Source: Marinobacterium lutimaris (GTDB lineage: Bacteria; Pseudomonadota; Gammaproteobacteria; Pseudomonadales; Balneatricaceae). Taken from it: a DNA stretch of 64,000 bases. Position numbers and translations under genes: made by a program. Positions 15,996 to 24,807 of the stretch are shown in pieces; position 1 is the first letter of the stretch, and each line of letters starts with the position of its first letter. The notes beneath the pieces are model-generated. The model searched no databases, had not been told where the DNA came from, and worked only from the letters and a program-made list of their open reading frames with translations. Location of the stretch: contig NZ_FNVQ01000001.1 in assembly GCF_900108065.1 (NCBI RefSeq), forward strand, positions 1-64,000, written 5' to 3'.

Positions 15996-16916
15996 TCAGG
16001 ACGTCGAGTGTCCGTGGCACTCTTCCAGCGCTGAGAGGAATTCCTGCACCAGGCGTGTCGGTGCCGGCGATTTGCGATACAGCGCGGCAAATTCGCAGTG
16101 ATAGTCGAATCCCCCCTGGGAGAGTCTTCGCATCTTGCCAAAGCGCACGAAGCGCTCTGCGTAGTGATCGGGCAAAAAGCCGATATAAGCGCCGGAGCGA
16201 ATCAGCGTGGCAATACCTTCCTGGTCGTTGGCTACCGCACTTTTTTCCAGCTCATGCTTGCGTGTGGTTTCCATGTTAGGGCTGTGAAAGCTCAGCCCGG
16301 CGTAGCGTTGTCTGCGGATCTCATCAGCGCTGGCGCTGTCGGCGCGCTCGAACAGCGGGTGGCCTTCACCGCAGTAAAGGTACATCTGCTCGCCGAACAG
16401 TGGGATATATTTCAGGCTGCTGGAGGAGCGGTGGGTAGGGATGACCCCCACGTGATAGCGACCGTCGAGCACCCCTTTCTCGATCAGGTTCACCGGCACC
16501 ACATGGATATCGATCTGAACCTCTGGCGCCTGGGAGATAAAGCGGTTGATCGCAGCCGGCACCTGACACTCCGGATTGCTTACCGTCTTATCGAACATGG
16601 CGATCGACAACTGTCCCTGCAGGGTCCGATGCATATCGTTCACCTGGTGTCGGAACTCCTCGATGGAGGTCACCAGCCGCTGGGCATACTCGTAGATCTG
16701 CAGGCCTTCCTGGGTCATCGAAAACCCCCCGCGTCCACGCCGGCATAACGTCATACCCAGGCGTATTTCCAGGTCTTTCAGATGGCGGCTGATGGTCGAG
16801 CGGCCGATATTCAGTTCCAGTTCGGCGGCGCTCAAACCGCCGGCTTCCACCACCGCCATGTAGATTCTCAGCAGTCGGATATCGGCGTCGGTCAGGTTAC
16901 CCAGAAGTGCTCGCAT
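15996..16916 (-). CDS. LysR-family transcriptional regulator
   Basis: This 306-residue regulator has an N-terminal LysR helix-turn-helix (AVVEAGGLSAAELELNIGRS, then ISRHLKDLEIRLGMTLCRRG) and a periplasmic-binding-like effector domain from about residue 95. It is divergent from the aminotransferase and methylmalonate-semialdehyde dehydrogenase genes. The 129-bp shared promoter contains a dyad, so it most likely activates that pair in response to beta-alanine or a related omega-amino acid. The DNA-binding domain resembles the PtrA/AmnR-like type in starting late (residue about 12) after NLTDADIRLLR. Confidence 0.9.
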   Translation of the reverse strand: MRALLGNLTDADIRLLRIYMAVVEAGGLSAAELELNIGRSTISRHLKDLEIRLGMTLCRRGRGGFSMTQEGLQIYEYAQRLVTSIEEFRHQVNDMHRTLQGQLSIAMFDKTVSNPECQVPAAINRFISQAPEVQIDIHVVPVNLIEKGVLDGRYHVGVIPTHRSSSSLKYIPLFGEQMYLYCGEGHPLFERADSASADEIRRQRYAGLSFHSPNMETTRKHELEKSAVANDQEGIATLIRSGAYIGFLPDHYAERFVRFGKMRRLSQGGFDYHCEFAALYRKSPAPTRLVQEFLSALEECHGHSTS

Positions 16917-16957
16917 TGGAGACCTTTTAATGTTTCGTACTGATGAAAGTTTATTTC

Positions 16958-16975
16958 GATAAGTTGTAATTTATC
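16958..16975. promoter_or_regulatory. Dyad in the LysR/aminotransferase promoter
   Basis: GATAA-N8-TTATC (18 bp) sits 41 bp upstream of the LysR start and about 70 bp before the aminotransferase start. AT-rich interrupted dyads of this size in a divergent LysR promoter are the usual LysR binding site. The -35/-10 elements could not be assigned with confidence. Confidence 0.45.
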
Positions 16976-17045
16976 AAACATAAGGCCTTGTCTAAAGTTC
17001 ACCCATCAAATGCATTGCCCATTAACGATTTCGGGACCAAAAACA

Positions 17046-18380
17046 ATGAACCAGGCAGAACTGGCAGGGGTTACAAAAGCCCAGCTCGACGCATTCTGGA
17101 TGCCCTACACATCCAACCGTGAATTCAAGGCCGATCCGCGCATTATCACCGCGGCTGATGGTGGCTACCTGATCGACGCGGAAGGTCGCAGGATCCTTGA
17201 TGGCCTGTCTGGTCTGTGGACCTGTGGCTTGGGTCATAACCGCCCTGAGATCCAGGAAGCGGTTGCCAAGCAGCTGGGTGTGCTCGATTACGCGCCGGCG
17301 TTCCAGTATGGCCATCCGCTGGCATTCCAGCTGGCCGAGAAGGTGGCCAACCTGGCGCCGGAAGGTCTGAACAAGGTGTTCTTCACCAACTCAGGTTCCG
17401 AATCTGCCGACACTGCCACCAAGATCGCCCGTGCTTACTGGCGTCAGAAAGGTCAGGCCACCAAGACCCGTATTATCGGCCGCGCCAAGGGTTACCACGG
17501 TGCCAGCTGGGGTGGCATCAGCTTTGGCGGTATCGGCGGTAACCGCAAACTCTGGGGCCAGGCGATGGAGTCCGATCACCTGAACCACACCTGGCGTCCG
17601 GATATGGCGTTCACCAAGGGTATGCCGCAGCACGGCGCCGAGTTCGCTGACGAGCTCGAAGACCTGGTGACCCTGCACGATGCGTCCAATATCGCCGCCG
17701 TCATGGTTGAGCCGTTTTCCGGTTCTGCCGGTGTCATCATTCCGCCGGTGGGTTACCTGAAGCGCCTGCGCGAGATCTGTGACAAGCACAACATCCTGCT
17801 GATCTTTGACGAGGTGATTACCGGCTTCGGTCGCGCGGGCGCCATGTTCGGTGCCGATGCGTTCGGCGTAATCCCGGACATGATCAACGTGGCCAAGCAG
17901 ATCACCAACGGTGCGATTCCGATGGGTGCTGTTATCGCCAAAGATGAAATCTATGACGCTTTCATGGAAGCGGGCGGTCCGCACTACAACGTCGAGCTGC
18001 CGCACGGCTACACTTACTCTGGCCACCCGGTGGCCTGTGCTGCGGGTCTGGCTGCGCTGGATGTGCTCGAGAAGGATAAACTGATTCCGCGTGTTGCCGA
18101 GATGGCGCCGCTGTTTGAAGAGAAGATTCACAGCCTCAAGGGCATCAAGCACGTCACTGACATCCGTAACTACGGTTTTGCGGCGGGCCTGAGCATTGCG
18201 CATAAACCGGGCGAACCTGCACGCCGTCCTTGGGAAATCGCCATGGAGTGCTGGAAGAAAGGTCTGTACGTGCGTTACGGTGCGGATACCCTGCAGTTGG
18301 GTCTGCCTTTCATCATTGAGGCCGATGAGATCGATCAGATCGTCAACATCCTTGGTGATGCGATCAACAGCGCCGACTAA
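17046..18380 (+). CDS. Omega-amino acid:pyruvate aminotransferase (class III)
   Basis: This 444-residue PLP enzyme has FFTNSGSESADTATKIARAY for phosphate binding, GRAKGYHGASWGG, and the conserved IFDEVITGFGR motif. The PLP lysine lies in AKQITNGAIPMG. It matches the beta-alanine:pyruvate transaminase (BauA/OapT) group in length and motifs. It should convert beta-alanine and pyruvate into malonate semialdehyde and alanine. The downstream dehydrogenase would then make acetyl-CoA. I prefer the ATG at 17046 over 17010 because family members begin near MNQAELAG. Spacing to the next gene is 69 bp, so they are probably co-transcribed. Confidence 0.92.
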   Translation: MNQAELAGVTKAQLDAFWMPYTSNREFKADPRIITAADGGYLIDAEGRRILDGLSGLWTCGLGHNRPEIQEAVAKQLGVLDYAPAFQYGHPLAFQLAEKVANLAPEGLNKVFFTNSGSESADTATKIARAYWRQKGQATKTRIIGRAKGYHGASWGGISFGGIGGNRKLWGQAMESDHLNHTWRPDMAFTKGMPQHGAEFADELEDLVTLHDASNIAAVMVEPFSGSAGVIIPPVGYLKRLREICDKHNILLIFDEVITGFGRAGAMFGADAFGVIPDMINVAKQITNGAIPMGAVIAKDEIYDAFMEAGGPHYNVELPHGYTYSGHPVACAAGLAALDVLEKDKLIPRVAEMAPLFEEKIHSLKGIKHVTDIRNYGFAAGLSIAHKPGEPARRPWEIAMECWKKGLYVRYGADTLQLGLPFIIEADEIDQIVNILGDAINSAD

Positions 18381-18449
18381 GTCGGCGCTGCAAAGCGCTT
18401 GGAAAAGCTATTTCATATAAGAGTTAACAAAAGCGACAGGAGATACAGG

Positions 18450-19943
18450 GTGACTAACACAGTTGGACATTTGATCGGTGGCGAACGCGTTCTCACCGGT
18501 GGTCGTACACAGCCCGTTTACAACCCCTCAACAGGTGAAGTCTGTGGTGCGGTCGAGCTGGCCAGCGTTGAAACCGTTGAACAGGCAATCGCCAACGCCG
18601 CTGCCGCTTATCCCGCCTGGCGCAACACGCCGCCGGCGAAACGCGCTCAGGTGATGTTCCGCTTCAAAATGCTGCTCGAAGAGAACGCAGACGAGATCTG
18701 CGAACTGATCAGCACCGAACACGGTAAGGTTCTGCACGATGCCCGTGGCGAACTGCAGCGCGGTATCGAAAACGTTGAGTTTGCCTGCGGTATCCCGCAG
18801 CTGCTGAAGGGCGAACACAGCAAGAACGCCGGTCCTGATATCGACAGCTGGAGTGAATTCCAGCCGCTGGGCGTTGTTGCCGGTATTACCCCGTTTAACT
18901 TCCCGGCGATGGTTCCGCTGTGGATGTGGCCGGCAGCTGTTGCCTGTGGCAACACCTTTGTCCTGAAACCATCGGAGCGTGATCCCAGCAGCGTGCTGAA
19001 GATCGCCGAGCTGGCCCTCGAAGCAGGCCTGCCGAAGGGTGTGCTGAACGTGGTTAACGGTGACAAGGAAGCGGTAGACACTCTGCTGCACTCCAGCACC
19101 GTGCAGGCGGTAAGCTTTGTCGGCTCTACCCCGATCGCTGAATACATCTACTCTGAAGCGGCCAAGAACGGTAAGCGTTGCCAGGCACTGGGCGGCGCCA
19201 AGAACCACTCCGTGCTGATGCCGGATACCGATCTGGAAAACGCTGTTAACGCCATGATGGGCGCAGCTTACGGCTCCTGCGGCGAGCGCTGCATGGCGCT
19301 GTCTGTAGCGGTTACCGTGGGTGATGAAATCGCCGATAAGCTGGTTGCATCGCTGAAGGAACAGATCGCCGGCCTGAAAGTAGGTTCCGGTCTCGATAAC
19401 AGCAACGAAATGGGCCCGCTGATCACTGCCGATGCGCAGAAGAAGGTCAAAGGCTACATCGATGCGGGTGTCGAGCAGGGTGCCGAGCTGGTGGTTGATG
19501 GTCGCGATCTGGTGGTACCGGGTCACGAAAACGGCTACTTCGTGGGCGCGACCCTTTTCGACAAGGTCACTCCTGACATGAGCATCTACACCGACGAGAT
19601 CTTCGGCCCAGTGCTGGCGGTTGTGCGTGTGGATAGCCTGGAAGAGGCGATCAAGCTGATCAACGATCACGAATACGGTAACGGTACCTGCATCTTTACC
19701 CGTGACGGCGAAGCGGCACGCTACTTCACCGACAATATCCTGGTCGGCATGGTTGGCGTTAACGTTCCGCTGCCGGTGCCTGTTTCCTACCACAGCTTCG
19801 GTGGCTGGAAGCGTTCCCTGTTTGGCGACTTGAGCGCCTACGGTCCGGACGCGGTGCGTTTCTACACCCGTCGCAAGACCATCACCCAGCGCTGGCCGTC
19901 CAGCGGTGTGCGTGAAGGCGTGGTGTATTCGTTTCCTAGCTGA
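18450..19943 (+). CDS. mmsA: CoA-acylating methylmalonate-semialdehyde dehydrogenase
   Basis: This aldehyde dehydrogenase of about 497 residues has the acylating-family features GVVAGITPFNFPAMVPLWMW, the catalytic Cys in GSCGERCMALS, and VNVPLPVPVSYHSFGGWK near the end. MmsA converts methylmalonate semialdehyde or malonate semialdehyde to propionyl- or acetyl-CoA with NAD and CoA. Beside an omega-aminotransferase it completes beta-alanine degradation. I chose the GTG at 18450 because AGGAGA lies 5 bp upstream and the protein then starts at the usual VTNTVGHLIGG. The longer frame from 18399 adds 17 non-conserved residues. Confidence 0.93.
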   Translation: MTNTVGHLIGGERVLTGGRTQPVYNPSTGEVCGAVELASVETVEQAIANAAAAYPAWRNTPPAKRAQVMFRFKMLLEENADEICELISTEHGKVLHDARGELQRGIENVEFACGIPQLLKGEHSKNAGPDIDSWSEFQPLGVVAGITPFNFPAMVPLWMWPAAVACGNTFVLKPSERDPSSVLKIAELALEAGLPKGVLNVVNGDKEAVDTLLHSSTVQAVSFVGSTPIAEYIYSEAAKNGKRCQALGGAKNHSVLMPDTDLENAVNAMMGAAYGSCGERCMALSVAVTVGDEIADKLVASLKEQIAGLKVGSGLDNSNEMGPLITADAQKKVKGYIDAGVEQGAELVVDGRDLVVPGHENGYFVGATLFDKVTPDMSIYTDEIFGPVLAVVRVDSLEEAIKLINDHEYGNGTCIFTRDGEAARYFTDNILVGMVGVNVPLPVPVSYHSFGGWKRSLFGDLSAYGPDAVRFYTRRKTITQRWPSSGVREGVVYSFPS

Positions 19944-19950
19944 AGGCTCT

Positions 19951-20001
19951 TTCCCTAGCTGAGGGCTCTTTCCAGGGCTAGGGAATGGAAGGGCTAGGGA
20001 A
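19951..20001. repeat. Dyad plus direct repeat after mmsA
   Basis: TTCCCTAGC at 19951-19959 and GCTAGGGAA at 19977-19985 form a 9-bp inverted repeat. A second GCTAGGGAA at 19993-20001 is a direct copy 16 bp further on. It follows the mmsA stop by 7 bp and may act as an mRNA end or processing structure. No T-run follows. Confidence 0.5.
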
Positions 20002-20088
20002 TAGAGGGACGATAGCGGCGTAAAGCCCTGGCAGGTATACTGTGAGGGCGGATTTCAACCGTCTCGGTTGTCCTTCGTAACTTCTGGA

Positions 20089-20114
20089 GAGGGGGCCTTA
20101 GGGTCCCCTCTTTC
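20089..20114 (+). terminator. Terminator-like hairpin between convergent genes
   Basis: GAGGGGGCC-TTAG-GGTCCCCTC forms a 9-bp stem (one G-U pair) followed by TTTC. It lies between mmsA and the convergent mutarotase gene. Confidence 0.7.
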
Positions 20115-20155
20115 ACATCTGCGTGATACTTGCCGCACTGATTATTCCGGCGATT

Positions 20156-21043
20156 TCAGTCCTCGATAGCCTCAACACCGACACTCATCTTCATGCAGTG
20201 GCTTTCTTCCGGGGCCAGGCGGATGATCCTTTCCCGGGCGTTGCCTGCTTCGATACAGATAAACCCGGTCTCTTCACCGCTGCCCACATCGGCCATACCG
20301 GCGGCGATCTCTGCCCCCGGATTCCAGACGATGGTAGAGGCGCTGGCTTCCTTGTCGATCCGGATGCGGCGTTTAAGCAGGGGATCGATCAGGGTGACCG
20401 GCTCATCAGTATCATAAACCCGGTCCAGCGGGGGCTGGGGCTCAAGCTCCTGCTCCTGGGTTTTCACCGCGAAGTCCTCAAGCTTGTCCTGGTAGCGGTG
20501 TGCTTTCAGTCCTTCAATGCGCAGGTTGTCTGCAGCGCCCACCGCGTAATAGCTGTGCAGCGCCTCGGTGATGATGAACGACTGGGCGCCGGTGTTGGTG
20601 GTGGTAAGCGACAGCACCAGCTGCTCGCCCAGTTCGATCTCCAGAATCAGTTCGAACTGCCAGGGCCAGAGCTGTTCACTGCTTGGAGAGTCGGTCAGGC
20701 CCAGTTGCAGACGGGTGACCTCGTTATCGGCATAGCTGGAACGCACCTCCCAGAGTGTGGTGCGGGCAAAGCCGTGCGCTGGCAGTTCGGGGTTGTCCGG
20801 ATGATCGCCGAACCAGGGCCAGCAGACCGGGATACCACCACGAATCGCCTTGCCGGGCTGATATCGGCTGGTGGAGCTGAGCCAGAACAGATCCTGCTGA
20901 CCTTCAGGTTCGTAACTGAGCACCTGGGCGCCCTGCAGGCTGATCCTGGTGCGGCCGCCTGGGCCTGTCAGCTCACACTCCGGCAATTGACCTTCACCGG
21001 GGTAAAAACGCACGCGGCCTGGCAGGGTAAAGGGTTCGAACAT
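20156..21043 (-). CDS. D-hexose-6-phosphate mutarotase (YeaD family)
   Basis: This protein of about 295 residues belongs to the aldose-1-epimerase-like fold. It shows GGIPVCWPWFGDHP and HGFARTTLWEV with conserved His residues, plus the late EEGFICIEAGN-like stretch, as in E. coli YeaD. It interconverts alpha and beta anomers of glucose-6-phosphate and related sugars. It is divergent from zwf, whose enzyme needs the beta anomer, so pairing with Zwf is sensible. The ATG at 21043, preceded by AGGGAG, gives the normal family length. The frame could open at 21115 but the extra residues are not typical. Confidence 0.9.
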   Translation of the reverse strand: MFEPFTLPGRVRFYPGEGQLPECELTGPGGRTRISLQGAQVLSYEPEGQQDLFWLSSTSRYQPGKAIRGGIPVCWPWFGDHPDNPELPAHGFARTTLWEVRSSYADNEVTRLQLGLTDSPSSEQLWPWQFELILEIELGEQLVLSLTTTNTGAQSFIITEALHSYYAVGAADNLRIEGLKAHRYQDKLEDFAVKTQEQELEPQPPLDRVYDTDEPVTLIDPLLKRRIRIDKEASASTIVWNPGAEIAAGMADVGSGEETGFICIEAGNARERIIRLAPEESHCMKMSVGVEAIED

Positions 21044-21204
21044 GGGTAGCTCCCTGGCTGTCTGTGGCCGGCTGGATTCCGGCACTATTGATCCTATCTG
21101 CGCGAAGTATAACAAAGCGGCAGCCTGCTGCTGTGCAGGACTTTCTATCTGGTACCGCTGTGATACTGTCTAGGTAACGAAGAGTAGATAGGAGCACTCC
21201 CGGT

Positions 21205-22680
21205 ATGATCGATCTGGACAAGTCCTACCCCACCGATTTCGTTCTCTTTGGCGCCCGTGGCGACCTGTCGATGCGCAAATTGTTGCCTTCACTGTTCCAG
21301 CTGCACCGTAATGACCTGCTCAATGCCGAAACGCGGATTATCGGCGTCGCCAGGGATTGTAAGAGTGTCGAAGCCTTTCGTGATGAGGTCAGCGCGACGC
21401 TGAACCGTTACGTTAAACCGGCGGATCTGAAGGGCAGTGCCTGTGCCGATTTTCTGCAGCGGGTGGAATTTGTCGAGCTCGAGTTTACCGAGGATGCGGG
21501 CTACCAGGCCCTGGCGGAACTGATCGATCATGAACAGCGGGTGATGGTGAACTACCTGGCCACGCCGCCGGCGTTTTTCGGCGAGATCTGCCAGCGTCTC
21601 GATGCCGCCGGGGCGATCAGTGACACCAGTCGGATCATACTGGAGAAGCCTATCGGTCATGACCTGGAAACCTCCATCGTCATCAACGATACCGTCTGCA
21701 AATATTTCGATGAAAGCCGCATCTACCGTATCGATCATTACCTCGGCAAAGAGACCGTGCAGAACCTGATTGCGCTGCGCTTTGCCAACAACCTCTTCGG
21801 CTCTCAGTGGAACCAGAACCATATCGATCATGTGCAGATTACCGTGGCGGAAACCGTCGGTATCGAGGGGCGCTGGAGCTACTACGACAAGGTCGGGCAG
21901 ATGCGCGATATGGTGCAGAACCACCTGCTGCAGCTGCTCTGCATGGTGGCGATGGATCCACCCAGCCAGCTCACCGCCGACGGTATCCGTGACGAGAAAC
22001 TCAAGGTGCTGAGGGCGCTACGCCCGATCGCAGCCGAGGATGTGTTCAAGCGTGCGGTGCGTGGACAGTACACCGCCGGTGCGATCCAGGGGCAGGGCTG
22101 CCCAGGTTATACCGAAGAGGAGGGCAGCAAGGGCAAAAGTAACACCGAGACCTTCGTTGCCCTGCGGCTCAATATCGATAACTGGCGCTGGGCCGGCACA
22201 CCCTTCTATCTGCGTACCGGTAAACGTATGCCGACCAAGATGTCGGAGATTGTTGTGGTCTACCGCAACCAGCCGCACTACATCTTCGACCCGAAACAGA
22301 AGAGCATGGTGACCAACAAACTCATCATCCGCTTGCAGCCGGACGAGGGTATACGTCTGCAGGTGGTCACCAAGGAGCAGAGTCTCGACAAACGGATGGC
22401 ACTGCAGAGCCGTGGCCTGCATCTCAATTTTTCCGAAGGTGAAGAGGATCGCCGCACGCCCGATGCATACGAACGCCTGATTCTTGAAGCCCTGCGAGGC
22501 AACCAGTCACTGTTTGTACGCCGGGACGAGGTGGAAGCCTCCTGGCAGTGGTGCGATGGTCTGATCAAAGCCTGGTACGACAGCGGAGACGAGGTGCGCC
22601 CATACTCGGCCGGCAGCTGGGGGCCGATCGGTTCTATCGCCCTGATCGAGAGAGATGGGCGTTCCTGGCATGAGGGGTAG
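21205..22680 (+). CDS. zwf: Glucose-6-phosphate 1-dehydrogenase
   Basis: This 491-residue enzyme has the cofactor motif FGARGDLSMRKLLPSL (15-30) and the active-site signature RIDHYLGKE at about 175-183, with the catalytic His. Length and motifs are standard. It oxidises glucose-6-phosphate to 6-phosphogluconolactone, the entry to the Entner-Doudoroff and pentose-phosphate routes. Pgl and Eda are not neighbours here, unlike in pseudomonads. A HexR-like regulator is encoded at 43635. I saw no clear HexR palindrome (TGTAAT-type) in the 160 bp before this gene. TAGGAG lies upstream of the ATG. Confidence 0.96.
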   Translation: MIDLDKSYPTDFVLFGARGDLSMRKLLPSLFQLHRNDLLNAETRIIGVARDCKSVEAFRDEVSATLNRYVKPADLKGSACADFLQRVEFVELEFTEDAGYQALAELIDHEQRVMVNYLATPPAFFGEICQRLDAAGAISDTSRIILEKPIGHDLETSIVINDTVCKYFDESRIYRIDHYLGKETVQNLIALRFANNLFGSQWNQNHIDHVQITVAETVGIEGRWSYYDKVGQMRDMVQNHLLQLLCMVAMDPPSQLTADGIRDEKLKVLRALRPIAAEDVFKRAVRGQYTAGAIQGQGCPGYTEEEGSKGKSNTETFVALRLNIDNWRWAGTPFYLRTGKRMPTKMSEIVVVYRNQPHYIFDPKQKSMVTNKLIIRLQPDEGIRLQVVTKEQSLDKRMALQSRGLHLNFSEGEEDRRTPDAYERLILEALRGNQSLFVRRDEVEASWQWCDGLIKAWYDSGDEVRPYSAGSWGPIGSIALIERDGRSWHEG

Positions 22681-22704
22681 TCAGGTATCTGCTTCCTGCA
22701 ATGA

Positions 22705-23436
22705 TCAGGGGCGGGTGGCTTCTACGATCTTGTCGTGATCGATTCTGTCGTGCTCTAAAGTATTAAGGCTGAGCTCGTACCGGAAAGGCGAACAGTAAAG
22801 CGCTTCGACCTTAAACTTCTGCTGGGCAGCAATAACACCGAAGTGGTTGCTGATTCGGAAAATCTGAAACTGCCAGCCCGAGTCTAGTATTCGGCGCAGC
22901 GGGATTGCCGCAGCCGCGGTCTTCTGGTGTTGGGCGCTTGCTTTGTACCAGGCTTCCCGCAGGCACCAGCTGAACACTGGGTGTTCATCCTCTGCGAGTT
23001 GGCCAAGCCTTGCGAGTACGGCTCTGTCGTCTGCGGAGTTTAGGTATTCGTTAAGTTCGGGGCGAAATTTCCTGCCGCGCCATTCGCAGTCTATGCCAAC
23101 AGGACTGCCTCCAATTGCCATACAAAGCAATTGACGACTGTGACTCAGGCTGAACTCTATATCCTTGCGCGCCGATGAAATCTCCGGCCGAGCGCCGGTT
23201 TCGTAAAATCTTAAGGTCTCCCAGACCTCCTGATGTTCACTGCCTAGCGCATGGCGCATCAGCGCGCGAGCCATCAGGTACTCTTTGCGTCTGCGGGGCG
23301 AAAGGATTTTGCCCAGGCGGGCTCTTTCCGAATCCGAAAGGGTGGGCTCGAGGAGTGCGAGCAGCTCGTTGATTGGTCTCGCGTTGGTGCGGGTCAGCCA
23401 GACCCGCACCTCGGCGTTATTTAACCGTGACAACAT
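22705..23436 (-). CDS. 4'-phosphopantetheinyl transferase (Sfp type)
   Basis: This protein of about 243 residues has all three PPTase signatures: FSLSHSRQL, the metal-binding GIDCE, and WCLREAWYKA. It transfers phosphopantetheine from CoA to the serine of carrier proteins. The two ACPs at 25568-26100 are the obvious targets, so it belongs functionally to the aryl-polyene cluster although it runs in the opposite direction. Its start lies inside the 3' end of the preceding secreted-protein gene (20-bp overlap), which implies translational coupling. Both GTG at 23439 and ATG at 23436 are possible starts. Confidence 0.9.
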   Translation of the reverse strand: MLSRLNNAEVRVWLTRTNARPINELLALLEPTLSDSERARLGKILSPRRRKEYLMARALMRHALGSEHQEVWETLRFYETGARPEISSARKDIEFSLSHSRQLLCMAIGGSPVGIDCEWRGRKFRPELNEYLNSADDRAVLARLGQLAEDEHPVFSWCLREAWYKASAQHQKTAAAAIPLRRILDSGWQFQIFRISNHFGVIAAQQKFKVEALYCSPFRYELSLNTLEHDRIDHDKIVEATRP

Positions 23437-23866
23437 CACCTTTCAATGCCACACCTGCCATGATTGCACCGGCGTGACACTCATAGTCGGTGTTGCTCTG
23501 CATCAGCTCTCTTTTGTAGAAGCTGTTGATATTGATAACCGCATTGCCACCGTCGTTTTTGGCTCTCTCCTGTAGTGCCAGCAGAGCTGAGAGGAATACC
23601 CAGCGGCACGCCTCTTCATCGGATTTGGCAAAGGCGTTTGTCTTCTTGTTGGTCACCACGCCCGAAGCAATACGACTGGAGACCTGACTATGACCTTGAC
23701 TGCCGAAATAGAGCTTGATACTCGGATCCAGCTTGTCCTTGAAATCGGAACTCTGCAGTGCTTCCTGGATAGACAGGTGGTGTTCAGTATCGCGGCTGTA
23801 AGCTTGGGTAGATACAAGGGCCAGACTGAGGGCTATAGATGAAACAGCCAACTTAAAAACCTTCAT
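23417..23866 (-). CDS. Small secreted protein, conserved, function unknown
   Basis: This 149-residue protein has a clear Sec signal peptide (MKVFKLAVSSIALSLALVST, cleaved near AYS-RD) and a compact mature domain with one disulfide-capable Cys pair (EEACRW and YECHAG). AAAGGA precedes the ATG. The motif set GGNAVININSFYK and CHAGAIMAGVALKG recalls a family that databases often label excinuclease ATPase subunit. No ATPase motif exists here, so that name should not be used. It is the first gene of the divergent transcript opposite the APE cluster and overlaps the PPTase gene, so a periplasmic role with APE is possible but unproven. Confidence 0.75.
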   Translation of the reverse strand: MKVFKLAVSSIALSLALVSTQAYSRDTEHHLSIQEALQSSDFKDKLDPSIKLYFGSQGHSQVSSRIASGVVTNKKTNAFAKSDEEACRWVFLSALLALQERAKNDGGNAVININSFYKRELMQSNTDYECHAGAIMAGVALKGDVVTVK

Positions 23867-23989
23867 TTGAGTCCTTTCTAATGTGATAGTTCAATTATCG
23901 GTTAAGAATGGCATTATATGCCCAGACGGCACATCGCTAACAACCCCGCACTAATTGCTTTAATGGGTGTGGGGAAAAAGCTAACATAC

Positions 23990-24009
23990 ATTGTTTAGCT
24001 GTAAACAAT
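23990..24009. promoter_or_regulatory. Perfect palindrome in the APE divergent promoter
   Basis: ATTGTTTA-GCTG-TAAACAAT is an 8-4-8 perfect dyad, about 95 bp before the first APE gene and 124 bp before the divergent secreted-protein gene. Its core TGTTTA-N4-TAAACA equals the site before marR2, so a MarR-type protein may control pigment synthesis. This link is inferred from the motif only. Confidence 0.6.
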
Positions 24010-24101
24010 TGGAGACGTTAGTCAGCAGTTCATTGCTGGCTCTCGTCAAAGAATTAAAGCTTCAAATCCGCGTCGGATGCTAATGCTGTAAAGGGATTTT
24101 C

Positions 24102-24806
24102 TTGTTAAATTTCGGTCTTAAATCCTGGTCGCTTGTCAGCGAAGATACCCTGCATTGGCGCTCACACGACGATACTGGAACGGCCAGTGTTGATTCTGTT
24201 TCCTCCCTCCCCGCGATGCTGCGTAGGCGCCTTTCTCCGTTTGGCAGGCATGTCGTTGCTACAGCATTAAAAATTCTCCCTGAGGGGATCAGTGTACCGG
24301 TCGTTTATGCCTCCCGGCACGGCGATGCTGAAAAAACGCTCAAACTTCTTCTGAGCCTTTCATCCGAAGAGCCTCTATCGCCCACGAGTTTCAGCCTGTC
24401 TGTACACAACGCCATTCCGGGCATTTTTTCCATCGCCAGACGTGATGTAAGCTCTGTGACGGCGCTGGCCTGCTCAGGGAATCTTCTTCAGTCAGTTTTG
24501 CTTGAGGCGGGTGCGCAGCTTGCAGATTACCCCAGTGTACTTTGTATGTTTGGGGATGCGCCGGTACCAGAGTTTTATCAATATGCCGACGGGCCTTCTC
24601 AGACCTGGGCTGTGGCACTATTGCTCGAACGTTCACAAGATACTCTTGCTTCTCTACAACTTACTCGGACAGCTGCTGATTGCGGATCAGTGCAGAATAC
24701 TCAGAACATAGTGGGTTCGCTGTTACCGTTCCTGGAAGGCCATGACAAGCAAGTCGTGCTCAGCAATGGTGATTATCCATGGGTTTTGAGAGGGCTTGGT
24801 GTCTAG
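24102..24806 (+). CDS. apeC: APE short ketosynthase-like protein (chain-length-factor type)
   Basis: This 234-residue protein matches the N-terminal part of beta-ketoacyl synthases (Ketoacyl-synt_2 type) and lacks the Cys-His-His active site. In characterised APE systems such a short protein (ApeC) partners the ketosynthase ApeO as a chain-length factor. It shows VPVVYASRHGDAEKTLKLL and TSFSLSVHNAIPGIFSI, which are typical. The best start is a TTG at 24102 with AAAGGG 6 bp upstream, since no ATG gives the conserved LNFGLKSWSLV beginning. It is the first gene of the rightward cluster. The symbol follows the E. coli naming as I remember it. Confidence 0.8.
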   Translation: MLNFGLKSWSLVSEDTLHWRSHDDTGTASVDSVSSLPAMLRRRLSPFGRHVVATALKILPEGISVPVVYASRHGDAEKTLKLLLSLSSEEPLSPTSFSLSVHNAIPGIFSIARRDVSSVTALACSGNLLQSVLLEAGAQLADYPSVLCMFGDAPVPEFYQYADGPSQTWAVALLLERSQDTLASLQLTRTAADCGSVQNTQNIVGSLLPFLEGHDKQVVLSNGDYPWVLRGLGV

Positions 24807-24807
24807 C

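Noticed and set aside
18528-19793. 421-codon minus-strand ORF opposite mmsA
   Set aside because: Antisense artefact of a strongly conserved aldehyde dehydrogenase.
21116-21204. HexR operator before zwf
   Set aside because: I looked for a TGTAAT-type palindrome and found none that is convincing.
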